Of a stretch of DNA of 64,000 bases, positions 36,101-46,515 are shown piece after piece (the stretch's first letter is position 1; every line of letters starts with the position of its first letter). A program made the position numbers and the translations under genes. The stretch spans positions 50,421,745-50,485,744 of the forward strand of contig OY744613.1 of assembly GCA_963556255.1 (NCBI GenBank), given 5' to 3'. The DNA comes from Allolobophora icterica. Its lineage: Eukaryota; Annelida; Clitellata; Crassiclitellata; Lumbricidae. The notes below the pieces were generated by a model. It did not search any database, was not told the DNA's origin, and saw only the letters and a list, made by a program, of their open reading frames with translations.

Positions 36101-37784
36101 ACACAAAATTCATGTAAGCCATAATCTAAAATCTTTAATTTGACCAGCCTCACCTCCATATCACTTCCCTCTGGAGCAATGTACTGGTTCTGATTTTCAC
36201 AATCAAGATCTGGTAAATACTCATCTGATGTCAAATCATCAGGTGTTGGTAACTGTGTAATGCGCGATGAATCCATAACGTCAGATCTTTTTGCAGTATT
36301 AGCATTGTCATTGCAAGAAATTTCATTACTGTCTTTTCTGGTAGAGCAAAGGTATAGGCGTAGCATTTTAACCTTGCTGCGGTTATACACTTCCTCAACA
36401 GTGTCATTATCATGAACAGCACTCTCAGAAAAGTCACGAATCTCAAAGGTGAATGATTCTGCAGAACCTTTTTTTGACGTGCCACTTTGGAAAAACAGTT
36501 GGATCCCAATCTCCATGATTTCTGCCATTGTAACTTCTTTAGGTACACTGAGATGTCTTGTACCACCTCCTTGTTGATTTCTAACTTGGCGAAATTGGCA
36601 TGACCTAAAGTCGTAGTCCAGCCATCCAAACTCAATTCTTCGTGCACTTTTAAGGGCATTTTGATTAGTTCGCTTTGTATACTGTTTCCTAGCCCCATCA
36701 CCAGAATGTTCCACTCTCTTTTTCTCCATCAATCGGTCACGAATTCTTTGCACAACATTGGGCAATGCTTCACAATCTGTGCTCTGAATTGATTGATTTC
36801 CAGTTCTAGCTCGACAAAAGGCAAAAAGAGCAACACAGTCTCCATATGCAGGAAGATATGTTTTCAGGCCATCATCCGACATGTTAGTCAAAACTTCACA
36901 ATCAATCTGTAATACACATCAAACTACATGTAAGTACTTTTACAACCTTTACAAATGAGTGCCATCAATAGGCTTATACACTTTTAAACACATACGGTGA
37001 TTACCCACACATATTAAGACTAATTGCCAGAGTGTTCAAAACACAGGAAAGTGTTGGAAGAGAAGAATAACGACTAATAATCTTAATTACTCGAAAGGGG
37101 CAGTTCATGAGAACAACATAAAAGTCATCAAAAAACTTATTCAGAAAACTGATATAATCTGCAGCTTTCTGGATACCAGTGGTTGCTGATACGTGCACTG
37201 CATAGCAGTGCTCTATGCGACTAAGCTGGATTGATAACTGGTTGTGAATGCGTAATTACAAACAGCATCCTCTGTCAAAAGTAGCCTAAAATTGGCAGAT
37301 TCGTTTCGCGAAATTATCACCCAACTAAAAGTAGACCACAGTCAACAGTGCCTAGTAAACTGAAAGATATATCAGATCATTTATTTTTTAAATTACTACA
37401 CCAGACTTACGGCTTCTTACTTTTTCGACACTTTTTACATAACTAGTTAGCCTTATCATGTCTGAACAGAAAATTATGCCAGTGCTCAATTACCAAGCAT
37501 CCATAGGATCCACAGTAATTATCTCCAAGATATTGGCATCTTCCGCTACGAGATATGCATTAATGCTATATAAACACATATACTGGTACTACAGAAACTG
37601 TTACATACTAAAAGTCTCAGATACTGTTAGATATTAACATACGTTGTTAAGTTTAAATAATTCTCCTAAGTAACTTTGTCGGCGCTATATGCCTAATGAG
37701 CTAGATTACCTTCTCGCGACGGAAAATGTCAATAACGTCGTCGGTAACGCCTCTACGACGCAAGAAATCAATAATTTCGTTCAT
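30111..37784 (-). CDS. HECT ubiquitin-ligase-like protein carried by the transposon, eight exons
   Basis: Exons on the minus strand: 37784-37710, 36906-36052, 35635-35463, 33003-32776, 32253-31986, 31773-31619, 31240-31011 and 30385-30111. All splice phases agree and give 752 residues. Intron 7 has a GC donor (GAAG followed by GCAAGC) like the transposase intron. The end of exon 2 is the least certain. Order: SAM-like N-terminus (SDDGLKTYLPAYGD), an IEFGWLDY...GGGTR region, a ubiquitin-interacting-motif-like stretch (DDDGLQSALLASFHQE), then a HECT domain with VVFSGEEAEDQGGPSREFF, NGGPGLRC, TGAKSEPPLGF and the catalytic cysteine in ASTCS. HECT enzymes pass ubiquitin from E2 to substrate through that cysteine. 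The architecture matches proteins annotated G2/M phase-specific E3 ligase-like (G2E3-like). Its position inside the inverted ends makes it a transposon gene rather than a host gene. Confidence 0.85.
33053..34924 (-). mobile_element. RTE-like LINE, RT region, one in-frame TAG
   Basis: The minus strand encodes KAPGQDGIPIELIKAG, then PIFKKGD, the palm with FIDYSKAFDCI, GVRQGCILSPFLFNLYAE and YADDTTLM, and the C-terminal LYGCETWTM and LRFFGHVMR region. The frame is open for about 620 codons except for TAG at 34016-34018 (GLYED-stop-IAVIRTEYG). The endonuclease is missing, so the copy is 5' truncated. It lies in intron 3 of the HECT gene in the same orientation. The near-intact frame indicates recent insertion. 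Confidence 0.9.
34925..35462 (-). other. Part of HECT-gene intron 3, no feature
   Basis: AT-rich intronic sequence between exon 3 and the inserted LINE. Confidence 0.5.
36907..37709 (-). other. HECT-gene intron 1, no feature
   Basis: Bounded by GTAATC after exon 1 and TGTATTACAG before exon 2. Nothing else is recognised. Confidence 0.6.
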
Positions 37785-38032
37785 TTTAGACTACGACAAA
37801 TTTGAATTATACTACGAACACTTCAGAATCATATACTGATTCGAAATAGTTTAGTTTTTGATAGAAACTCCTTCTACTAACGCTGTTCTGTTGCCCTATA
37901 CTAGCTATGTCCAAGGAATCTATATTTAGTCTTTCCTCCACAAATCCCAAAATATAAACTCCCCAAATATGCCTACCCGCTACAACGAAATTAAACTCGT
38001 GCGCATATGCTTACTCACTTACGAATTAGTAT

Positions 38033-38390
38033 CTCGTGCGCACGACTTATTATCTCGTGCGCACGAGTTAGGATCTCGTTCCCACGACTTAATATCTCGT
38101 GCGCACGAGTTAGGATCTCGTTCCCACGACTTAATATCTCGTGCGCACGAGTTAGGATCTCGTGCGCACGAGTTAGGATCTCGTGCGCACGACTTAGTAT
38201 CTCGTTCCCACGACTTAATATCTCGTGCGCACGAGTTAGGATCTCGTTCCCACGACTTAATATCTCGTGCGCACGAGTTAGGATCTCGTGCGCACGAGTT
38301 AGTATCTCGTTCCCACGACTTAATATCTCGTGCGCACGAGATATGATCTCGTGCGCACGAGATAGGATCTCGTGGGCACGACTTAAAATA
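38033..38390. repeat. Right terminal array of CTCGTGCGCACGAG palindromes
   Basis: Seventeen units of the same 21-bp period as the left array, plus a decayed unit near 37996. Variant CTCGTTCCCACGA units occur at positions 3, 5, 9, 11 and 14. The array lies about 250 bp upstream of the HECT-gene start, mirroring the left array upstream of the transposase. Confidence 0.92.
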
Positions 38391-38446
38391 TATTTTTACC
38401 ATGTCCCTTTAGGGGCTCCGTACTCCTGTGATCATTCTAGCGCCAT

Positions 38447-40100
38447 TTAACCCTCATGCGACCAACATATTTTACTCCTTAATATGACCAACTGGGGTCC
38501 CACGGGACCCCAATAGTCGAATGCACGTTCAGTGCTTTCTGCTCTTGTTTAACTTCACTTTATTTTACTACAAGTACAAGTTCTAACTGTTCATTGTTTA
38601 CCTGCGTTTTGCTTACCATCTAATTGTCTGACAAGATAAAATTAGGCCTGCTACATGAAGTACATTCACGCTGCCTTCTTGTTGTTACCGCTTTGGCACA
38701 TCGTCGACGCTTGGCCTTCGAGCTTCTGGAGATTGAAACTGAGTGTTGTTGATAGTGTTGAACTTCTAAACCACAGTTCTTCATCGCAGATCTGATTGGT
38801 GATAAGATTATAGGCGTCATTGCTCGTTGTTTCATGTGAGGTGTTACTATGGCATATCCGAGCTCTATCAGTAAGATACGTCGCCGCCGTATGGTCTTCG
38901 AAATCTGCCAGTTTGGATTATTGCCCAACCACTGAATGTAAGAAACATTTCCAGCTACAGTATGTCGAGGGTGTTGAAAAACAGCACCGTGAGCCAACGG
39001 CTGATTTTCTTCTGTTGATGTCCATTGTAGCCAGGTGATCCATATTGTCAACACCGCTTTTAATTCCACTCTAAAGGGGGATTATTTCTGGTTGGCTGAA
39101 CATCTGAGTATCGGTGGTAGCATTGTGGTGTAGCGTATAGCTAACACAGCTTTGCCTGGTTTAGGAACAAACATTTCAAGAGTAAGTTGGTCAGAAGTAT
39201 GCAGAGTCCAATGAACGCAGAGATTCCAGGTTTCCAGTCAGCACGATGACCTTCAGAATTTCGTTCATTCTAGACACATGTTCGTCTCCTTGCCTCACTG
39301 TTCGTCCGAAGAACAATGCCGTCTATAATTTCTGGAGTCAAGGAAAGCTGGTACATATAAACAAATTGCGTCACACCGTGGTGCGGCACTTACACCTGCA
39401 GGTATTCGAATGACATATTGAACTGCATCACCTTGCTATCTTCCTACTTCTCTAAAACGCAACCTATGTCCACGACCTTCTTTTTGTAACTGAAGTACTG
39501 CTTCGACTATTGGTGGTTTGAACAGATAGGCATTGCGTTTCTAAGTCGACTTCGTCGTCTGCACTTTCCACATCGCTGGTTTCAGAGTTCTCAGATGTAT
39601 CATTCTCCGAACCTGAGTCGTTGTCCCCTTAGGGACATCTGAGGTACTTTCTATGACCTTCTCCAGACCTTTCTTTTTGACCGGGCCTGGATCGGAAGCG
39701 ACAATGAGTAGACTTCTTGAAAGGGCGCTATATAAATATATTGTAGATAGATTATCCGTGCTATCGTATTCTCTATCAGCACTCTCTTCAAGAGTAGAGC
39801 TTCCTTTGCGTTGCATCGCTCCACACCAAAATTCGCTGTCATAATATCTGTTCATAAAGTAGCGTTCGGTTCTCTAGAAAAGCATTGCTGAAATTGGGGT
39901 CCTGCGGGACCCTAATGGATATTTTTGATTTAAAAAATAACCGTAAAAGCAAAACCGGATTCCACAAGACGTAAACAGTGAGCGATATCCAGGTGACAAA
40001 TTCATAAAATGCCGTGAAAAAATATTGGTTAGCACAGAAGTACCACAAGCCGATACCATGCTGGGGTCCCCCAGGACCCCAGTTGGTCACTTGAGGGTAA
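38447..40100 (-). mobile_element. Decayed piggyBac transposon with transposase remnants
   Basis: The left end TTAACCCTCATGCGACC (38447) and the right end (complement near 40100: TTACCCTCAAGTGACCAACT) share ACCCTCA and GACCAACTGGGGTCC palindromic parts. Between them the minus strand encodes, in decayed pieces, an acidic N-terminus (39541-39855), IIDGIVLRTNSEAR and FIGLCILL (about 39180-39340), then LGYAIVTPHMKQRAMTPI and a cysteine-rich C-terminus (RRCAKAVTTRRQRECTSC) at 38620-39069. That order is piggyBac transposase. The right TTAA is mutated. It lies 19 bp outside the IS3EU-like target duplication. Confidence 0.75.
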
Positions 40101-40107
40101 TTTGTAT

Positions 40108-40375
40108 ATTGTATTGAGGACACTATACATTAGTGTAAGGACAGTACTACTGTAAGCCTGTGTTTGTATTGGCGTCACGAAATCATGACGTGACGTGATG
40201 ACGTCACGTAATGAGGAAGCGTCAGTATGCTGCATTGAGGGCGCTAAACATTAGGGTATGAACAGTATTAAAAGCCTATGTTTGTATGTGGCGTCTTGAC
40301 ATCATAGCGACATGTCATGCCATGACGTCACGTTATGAAGGCACGTCATGAGGAAGTACAACAAATAATAACATT
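40108..40375. repeat. Two tandem copies of a ~125-bp unit rich in TGACGTCA
   Basis: TTGTATTGAGGACACTATAC (40108) and TGCATTGAGGGCGCTAAAC (about 40231) begin aligned units containing GTATGTTTGTAT-like sequence, ATGACGTCACGT and ATGAGGAAG. TGACGTCA is the CRE/ATF palindrome. Any function is inference. Confidence 0.7.
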
Positions 40376-41323
40376 TCAGTTAATATTAATAATAATAATA
40401 ATAATAATGACCTTCTCGTGCATTCTATGTGCTTATTAACTTTTATTCAAATTAAATAATAACTTCTATGGGGTCAAAATTGTACCCACGCCCTTAGTTG
40501 TATGGTTTTTTCCAGCCCAACGGAGGGTTAAATAAGCGGCAGTTCAATCGGTAGAGGACAGGAGAGATAGTTATATAATCCAATTTTACTTCAAGCATTT
40601 TCTTTTACGTGTTCGCCATTTTAGTGCACTCCAAAAGAATAAAAATCCAGTTCTAGAAATTTCATCTTAAGCTGGTTATGCGTTCCAATTATCTTCATAT
40701 TTCATACCACTATCTTACAAAAATAGGGTTAGCGTTTGGTTTTTATTAAATATTACATATTTGCGGAGCATCACGTGCAATTTGACTGTTTAGTTTTTTT
40801 TAATGAAACATGCAAAGATTTTTTTTTCAATTTTACTGTTTAGAATTGATTGATTGATTGAGTGATTGATTGATTGATTGAGTGATTGATTGTTTTTGTC
40901 ACCCTGTCCAGCTGAAATCCTACACTGAAAGTTTGTACCAGACGAGATGGCGATTAGTGCGACATAGTGATAATAGGTTTTATTAATTTTCTGGAAATCA
41001 TTCTGTAGTAATGGGAAAGGTGTAAAGGTTTACGGTGCCGCGGTCGCAACCGTATGCAAGGTAAACATTATGGCCGTCCCAGAATTGGATAGAATAGAGT
41101 GCTACGAATTTTCAACCTACCTCTGCTCAAGTAATTAAGCAAGTGAGTAATGGTTCATGAACGCAATATTTAATGCCTACAAATTAAGTTTTATTAAAAA
41201 GTTGACACAATATTTTAAAATGTTGAAAATTAGCTGTCAAACGAACACTAAAAATATTTTTGCACAAGTGTTGTAATGTATATTATTATATATTACCAAA
41301 ATGAAACTGTTCTTCTTTTACAG
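40376..41323 (+). other. Upstream region and probable intron of gene D
   Basis: An ATTG/AGTG simple repeat lies at 40849-40890. The segment ends in TTCTTCTTTTACAG, the splice acceptor at 41323. The C/E/G type exon 1 was not found here, so the gene D promoter is unknown. Confidence 0.45.
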
Positions 41324-41674
41324 AGCCACTGCTTCCATTGACAGAAGTGAAAGCCAGAGTTCTAGAAGAGCTTCAGGGAGAGTTTGAATGACCAGAGGGA
41401 GAGTTTGAAGAGAATTACAGGAAAATTCACCACACACGAAAATTGATTGCAACTTACGCAAGTATTGACTTAACCAACACTTTAAGTTTTCTATTACAGC
41501 AAATGAGGACCTTGTTCAGAAAATGTATTTGTGAATTTTATAAATTCTTCGTTTATTTGTACAATAAAAATTCACAAAACCCCAACACATGTGCACCAAG
41601 ACTTTCATAATAACTCACCGTAAAATCAACTGGTATACGATTAATGAAGAGCAGGTTTATGTCAATCAGGGATA
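41324..41674 (+). other. Exon sequence upstream of the gene D start
   Basis: After the acceptor a short frame reads PLLPLTEVKARVLEELQGEFE and stops at 41391. It resembles the exon at 18325 of gene C. The remaining sequence to the ATG is without fingers, so it probably acts as a 5' leader. Confidence 0.5.
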
Positions 41675-43027
41675 ATGGAGCAATGCAACAGAGAAAAGAC
41701 AATAGACCAATTGACAACGAAAACAAATGACAGACCATATAAATGTGAATTATGTGGAAAAGCGTTCAAAAAAAGATGCAATCTAAAAGACCACACAAGA
41801 ATCCACACTGGAGAAAGACCATACAAATGTGAATTCTGTGGAAAGGGATTTCTTCTAAATAGTCAACTAAAAACCCACACAAGAATCCACACTGGAGAAA
41901 AACCACACACATGTCAGTTATGTGGAAAATCATTTGCAACAGGATGGCAACTAAAAAACCACACAGCAGTCCACACTGGGAAAAAAGCATACAACTGTGA
42001 ATTATGTGAAAAAGCATTTACAACAAGTTTTAAGCTAAAATGCCACACAAGAATCCACACTGGAGAAAAGCCATACAAATGTGAGTTATGTGAAAAAACA
42101 TTTGGAACTCCTTCTAAACTACGTCATCACAAACGAGTGCATACAGGATATAAGGAAGATAAGCGATACAAATGCCAATACTGTCAGAAAACGTTTACAA
42201 GGTCTAACCATTTGAATTACCACACAAAAATTCACAATGGAGAAAAACCACACAAATGTCCGGTATGTGACAAAGCATTTAGAGTGAAGTCCCATCTACA
42301 TCAGCATAAGCAAGTACATACAGGAGAAAAATCATACAAATGCCAATACTGTCAAAAGGCATTTATAAGGTCGGCACAGCTGAATGATCACACGAGAACT
42401 CACAGTGGGGAAAAGCCATACAAATGCAAATTATGTGGGAAAACATTTGCATCACGCAGGTCCATAAAATACCACACAAGATCTCACACTGGAGAAAGAT
42501 CATTCAAGTGCAGTTTCTGTCAGAATACATTTGTAAGCAGTCGGAAACTCAAAGTCCACATGATGATCCACACTGGAGAAAAACCATACAAATGTCATCT
42601 TTGTCAGAAAACATTTACTTCTAGTAGTTATTTGAAAATCCATGAGAGGAAGCACACTGGAGAGAAACCCTATAAGTGTGAAGTATGCAACAAAGTTTTC
42701 ACTCAAGAGAGCCAGCTTAATAGGCATTCAACTATTCACTCAGCAGAATTTTGCCACAAAGGGTTTAGAACGGTTGATAGTCTGTTAAGTCATGCCAGAA
42801 CACAAACAATGGAAAACGAATGTATGAAATTCTTTAGAAATGAGAGATCATCTGTTTCTGATATTCAGCCTTTCCTACTGAAACCATATGGATGTGGAAT
42901 CTGTGACAAAATGTTTGAAATAGAAAAAGTATTTCTGGGACATTGTTATGAGCTTTGCTATTGTCCAGTGGATGCTGATTTTGCGATACTCTTTGAGGAT
43001 CAGCCTCTGGATTGGTCTGATTTATAA
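41675..43027 (+). CDS. Intact C2H2 zinc-finger protein D (450 residues)
   Basis: ATG at 41675 opens a clean frame with 12 canonical C2H2 fingers joined by TGEKPY linkers, one degenerate unit (FCHKGFRTVDSLLSHARTQT), and the cluster's C-terminal module (LLKPYGCGICDKMFEIEKVF...HC). No stop, frameshift or lost zinc ligand is seen among the 12, which sets it apart from A, B, E and G. It is presumed to be a nuclear sequence-specific DNA-binding protein; its target is unknown. Fingers 2-4 are unusually close to fingers of gene E, suggesting exchange. No KRAB, BTB or ZAD domain is present. Confidence 0.92.
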   Translation: MEQCNREKTIDQLTTKTNDRPYKCELCGKAFKKRCNLKDHTRIHTGERPYKCEFCGKGFLLNSQLKTHTRIHTGEKPHTCQLCGKSFATGWQLKNHTAVHTGKKAYNCELCEKAFTTSFKLKCHTRIHTGEKPYKCELCEKTFGTPSKLRHHKRVHTGYKEDKRYKCQYCQKTFTRSNHLNYHTKIHNGEKPHKCPVCDKAFRVKSHLHQHKQVHTGEKSYKCQYCQKAFIRSAQLNDHTRTHSGEKPYKCKLCGKTFASRRSIKYHTRSHTGERSFKCSFCQNTFVSSRKLKVHMMIHTGEKPYKCHLCQKTFTSSSYLKIHERKHTGEKPYKCEVCNKVFTQESQLNRHSTIHSAEFCHKGFRTVDSLLSHARTQTMENECMKFFRNERSSVSDIQPFLLKPYGCGICDKMFEIEKVFLGHCYELCYCPVDADFAILFEDQPLDWSDL

Positions 43028-43219
43028 AAAGTACAACTTGGATACGAAAACTCTTTCCATACTTCAGATATTTTGTGTTTTCTTTAGAGAGAGTTGCTGC
43101 AGAACGTATATTACACACGCAAACAAGTTTCATTTGATAGCATAGAGACTGTGTAGAAAATCATCTTAAAGCATGTTGTGCACATCTCTGTTACTTTTCC
43201 AAACAGAATTCACATATCG

Positions 43220-44291
43220 TATATCATCATCATCATCCTCATCATCATCATCAGTTCCTGACGTTAGCCATTTGAGGGCGGTGGGTAAGAATAAATTATC
43301 TCCATTGTCCACGGTCGTTTGTCAAGTCTACTGCCCCCTAGTGTTAGTCCAAGTAATGTTATGTCCTCAGTTATATTATCTATCCAGCGTAGTCTTGCTC
43401 TGCCTTTGTTTCTTTCCATTTCGAATCTTGCATGTAGTGCGCTGTGTGGGATTCGCTCAACTGGCATTCTCTCTAGGCCTACATGTCCAAACCATCGGAG
43501 TCTTCGTTGAACGACTTTGTCTAGCAGAGTTGTTTTTATGCCTAATGATTGTCTTATGTCATCGTTTCTTATTTTCTGCAGTCTTGAAATCCCTGCAATC
43601 TTTCGCAGCCAGCTCATTTCTGCTGTAAGAATTCTCATTTGTTTTCGCATTGTCAAACATTCCGATCCATGTAGGAAAATGGGTTGTATCATTGTCTCAT
43701 ATATTTTTGTCTTGGTTTTCTTTGTTAATTCTCTGCTCCTCCATATCCTGTTCATTTTTTCAAATGCTTGTGAAGCTATCCAATTCTTCTTTGTATATCT
43801 TTTCCGTTGCTGCCATTAGCGTTTATTAGCCCTCCTAGATAGACAAATTGTTCTACTTGCTCCATATCCTCTTCTTGGATTGTGATAGTTATTGGCGTCT
43901 CTTTGGTCTTTTAAATCACCATCGTTTTAGTTTTCTCTGCGTTGATCATTAGGCCAAATCTTCTGCTGGTTTCGTCAATCTGTGTCGTAATATCCTGTAG
44001 TTCTGTCTCGCTTCTAGTGAGGAGGCCAATGTCGTCAGCAAATCGAAGATTATTCACCAGCTCTCCATTTAGTTTTATTCCTGCCTCGGCATTGTTAAGG
44101 CTGAGTGACATTACTGCTTCTAACACTAGGTTGACTAAGTATGGGGATAAGATGCATCCTTGTCGTACTCCAGTTTTCGTGTGAAAGTATTCTGTGATCT
44201 TTTTATCTACTTTTATGGCACTTGATGATTTTCGATATATCTCTTGTACAAGTTTGATCACCATTGTTTTAGTTTTCTCTGTGCTGATCAT
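43220..44291 (-). mobile_element. RTE-like LINE fragment with (ATC)n tail
   Basis: The minus strand encodes GVRQGCILSPYLVNLVLEAV, LRFADDIGLL and later LRKIAGISRLQKIRND, RRLRWFGHV and RWIDNI, an RT palm and C-terminus, with a frame break near 43800-43910. The 3' end is an ATC repeat at 43223-43252. At the 5' end the segment MISTEKTKTMVI, which belongs downstream of the FADD box, is joined directly before KLVQEIYRK, so the copy is rearranged. Confidence 0.85.
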
Positions 44292-44339
44292 TAAGCCAAA
44301 TTATATGCAAAGAATATGTAATCTATTAAATATCTAATA

Positions 44340-44740
44340 ATAAGCTGAGATAAGTAAAGTCGACGCCATGCCACAGATCAGCTCTACTGAATTTCTTGGC
44401 GTTTTTGTTGATGAGCATTTGACATGGAATGTGCACATAAAAACTGTATGTCTGGATGTACTTATACATGTATGGATGGCTTCCAGGAGTAAATAGTCGG
44501 ATTTCTGTTCCTTTGTCAGCAGAATATCACATAGGATCATATGAGACCTGATATTCCAATGTAGGCCTACTTCGTGCAATTTTTTTATGCATGTAAAACA
44601 TAGATTTTACATGGAATAGAAGCGGCAACATAAGGATATACATATGCAAGACGTATACAGCCAATATGATCAAATTTCCTATTTATGGTTGCGATGTGTT
44701 CACGATAGGACATTGCTGTACACCAAGACTGCGGAGGTGT
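44340..44740 (+). mobile_element. Short LINE RT fragment in unassigned sequence
   Basis: At about 44380-44450 the plus strand reads ISSTEFLGVFVDEHLTWNVH, the FLGVxxDxxLTWxxH motif after the RT palm. Nothing else is recognised up to the MITE. Confidence 0.55.
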
Positions 44741-45133
44741 CATGACAAATGATTCATGGACAAATGGTTCACAATCTGTTTTCATTGAGAATCCAGCTGC
44801 TAGTTTCACTTATGTATTAAACTATAAGCCAGCTTCTAGTTTGAGCCCTATTTTCATCGGCCACCCAGCTTGTTGTTTGAGCTGTGTTTTCATCGTTCAT
44901 CCAGCTTCTAGTTTTAGCTCTATTTTCATCGGCCATCCATGTTCTAACTATATTTGAACTTTACTATCAACTGTTTTCATCGCTCATCCAGCTTCTAGTT
45001 TGAGCCGGATTATCTTTGAATATAGAGCTGAAACTAGAAGCTGGATGAGCGATGAAAATATAGCTCACTAGAAGCTGGAAGATCGTGAACCTTTGTATGT
45101 GAACCATTTGTCATGAACCATTATTTTGTCATG
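44741..45133. mobile_element. MITE-like element with minisatellite in both orientations
   Basis: Inverted ends CATGACAAATGATTCATGG (44741) and the complement of the segment ending TTTGTCATG (45133) share ACAAATGGTTCAC. Between them are about five TTTTCATCG/CAGCTTCTAGTTT units on one strand, then two on the other (45010-45080), giving a large hairpin. No target duplication was recognised. Confidence 0.65.
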
Positions 45134-45229
45134 GAACCGATTGCGGACATGTACGAGAGTCCGAGGTAAGAGATGGAGATGAAGAGTTAGTCGTTAGGGA
45201 TATGGAGGGGTCAGCGTATTTCTTGATTT

Positions 45230-45870
45230 TGTCAAGAATGCCTAGGATGATGAATTCTGTTTGGAAGGATTAAGGCAGAGGAGGTTGGGTGACATCCACT
45301 CTGCAGAGACTATAGATTAACCACGTTGAACAATTGTGCGACTGAGGTGGGAAAAGAACCTGGTGTGAAGGTGTGTTGAGACGGTGGTCGACAAAGGCGG
45401 ATTCTATGAGTTGGGTTAATGGTGTCCACTTGGGATACATGATGAGCAATAGTGGACCAAGGACGAAGCATTGAGGGACACCATGAGACAGTGGGAGGAG
45501 TTGTAAGCAGTGGCTGGAGGCTTCAACAGAGAAGGATCTGGAGAAAACGTAGGACTGGAACCTGAGAAGAACATTGCCAGAGACGCCAAACCAAGAAGAC
45601 AGGCGATGAAGAAGGCTCGACGCTGTGATCAATGGTGTCAAATGCGGATGAGATCGAGGAGAAAGAGGCAGGAGACTTAATTGTTGATGGCTTACGGCAG
45701 AGACCAGTTTATTGTACAGCGAAACAAGTAGAGTTTCTGTTGAATGGCGTTTAGTGAAACCACACGGGTGGGGGTTGTATTAGCTCATCAATTCAGTCTG
45801 CAGTTCCTTAGCCACTGACAATTAACGGTGATTAGGCGACTTATGAGGTCAATTTGCATTTGAAACTGTT
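45230..45870 (-). mobile_element. CR1/L2-like LINE RT fragment
   Basis: The minus strand encodes HRLSSWFGVSGNVLLRF, SYVFSRSFSVEASSHC and LPLSHGVPQCFVLGPLLL, the RT region around the GVPQGSVLGP motif; the catalytic YADD is lost. A sister copy lies at 52440-53100, in the same position upstream of gene G. Confidence 0.8.
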
Positions 45871-46515
45871 GTAATATCTTTGAGTGAGGGTATCGGTTCA
45901 TCACGACCCCTTGTGCAGGAAGAAGCCGGTTTTGGTAGGCCTACTGACTGGGACTAATATTATTATTCCTATATAATAAATATTATAGCAAAATAAAAAA
46001 CCGTCAGAAACCTGCTAAGATAATTATAGGAATATAGGACGGAATTTGATCGCTTCTTATAATTTGTAATTTAGTGAAATGTCAGATTGTAGTTAAGTCA
46101 GTATTTAAAATACGGCATTAAGTGTTGTTGCGGCATGTTGTATTTCAAGATGAACAGTAATAAGCTAATGGAGGTGTTAAGTCTTCAAGCAGTAAAAGCG
46201 AAAGGACTAATCGTCCGTTAACGTCGTCGTATGTGGTAAATGTAAACGTGCACATTTTTATAAAACGACTGAACGTCAATGGCCTCGACCCTGTTCATAT
46301 TCCTGGTATTCGTTCGTCTATTGTATAAAAAATGAAACACAAGCTGACAAACCGCATCATAGGACAACGTTAGACAATTTTCAGAAGTTGATAATGTTGA
46401 GCATAGTGTTCGGGAATGAAGTCCAATGAATTGATCGGGCAAGATCTGTCACCACCACTTCCTGTTGTCTAACTTCTGAGGACTTTATTTAAGCCACGCT
46501 ATTTAATGTGTCATA
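45871..46515 (+). promoter_or_regulatory. Upstream region of gene E with TATTTAA box
   Basis: From about 46180 it aligns with the region upstream of genes C (16620-16940) and G (54140-54385). The CCACGCTATTTAA core lies at 46495-46506. A transposon starts 10 bp later and separates this box from exon 1 at 49109-49250. Confidence 0.6.

Larger units (their letters stand above)
26420..38422. mobile_element. Complete-looking 12-kb IS3EU-like DNA transposon
   Basis: The left end TACGGAGCCCCTAAAGGGAC (26420) is repeated inverted at the right end (38422), and the match continues through ATGGTAAAAATATATTTTAA into palindrome arrays. The sequence CTCCTG lies directly outside both ends (26414-26419, 38423-38428), a 6-bp target duplication. 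Inside are a plus-strand DDE integrase-type transposase (26765-28490) and a minus-strand HECT-type gene (30111-37784), converging. Later insertions are a LINE 3' fragment between the genes and an RTE-like LINE in a HECT intron. IS3EU is the eukaryotic superfamily with IS3-like integrases; my assignment rests on the protein and on a 6-bp duplication recalled for it. Confidence 0.88.

Noticed and set aside
30111..37784. HECT gene as a host gene that the transposon jumped next to
   Set aside because: The gene lies wholly between inverted ends with one target duplication outside both, and shares the unusual GC donor with the transposase. A captured host gene in an ancestor remains possible.
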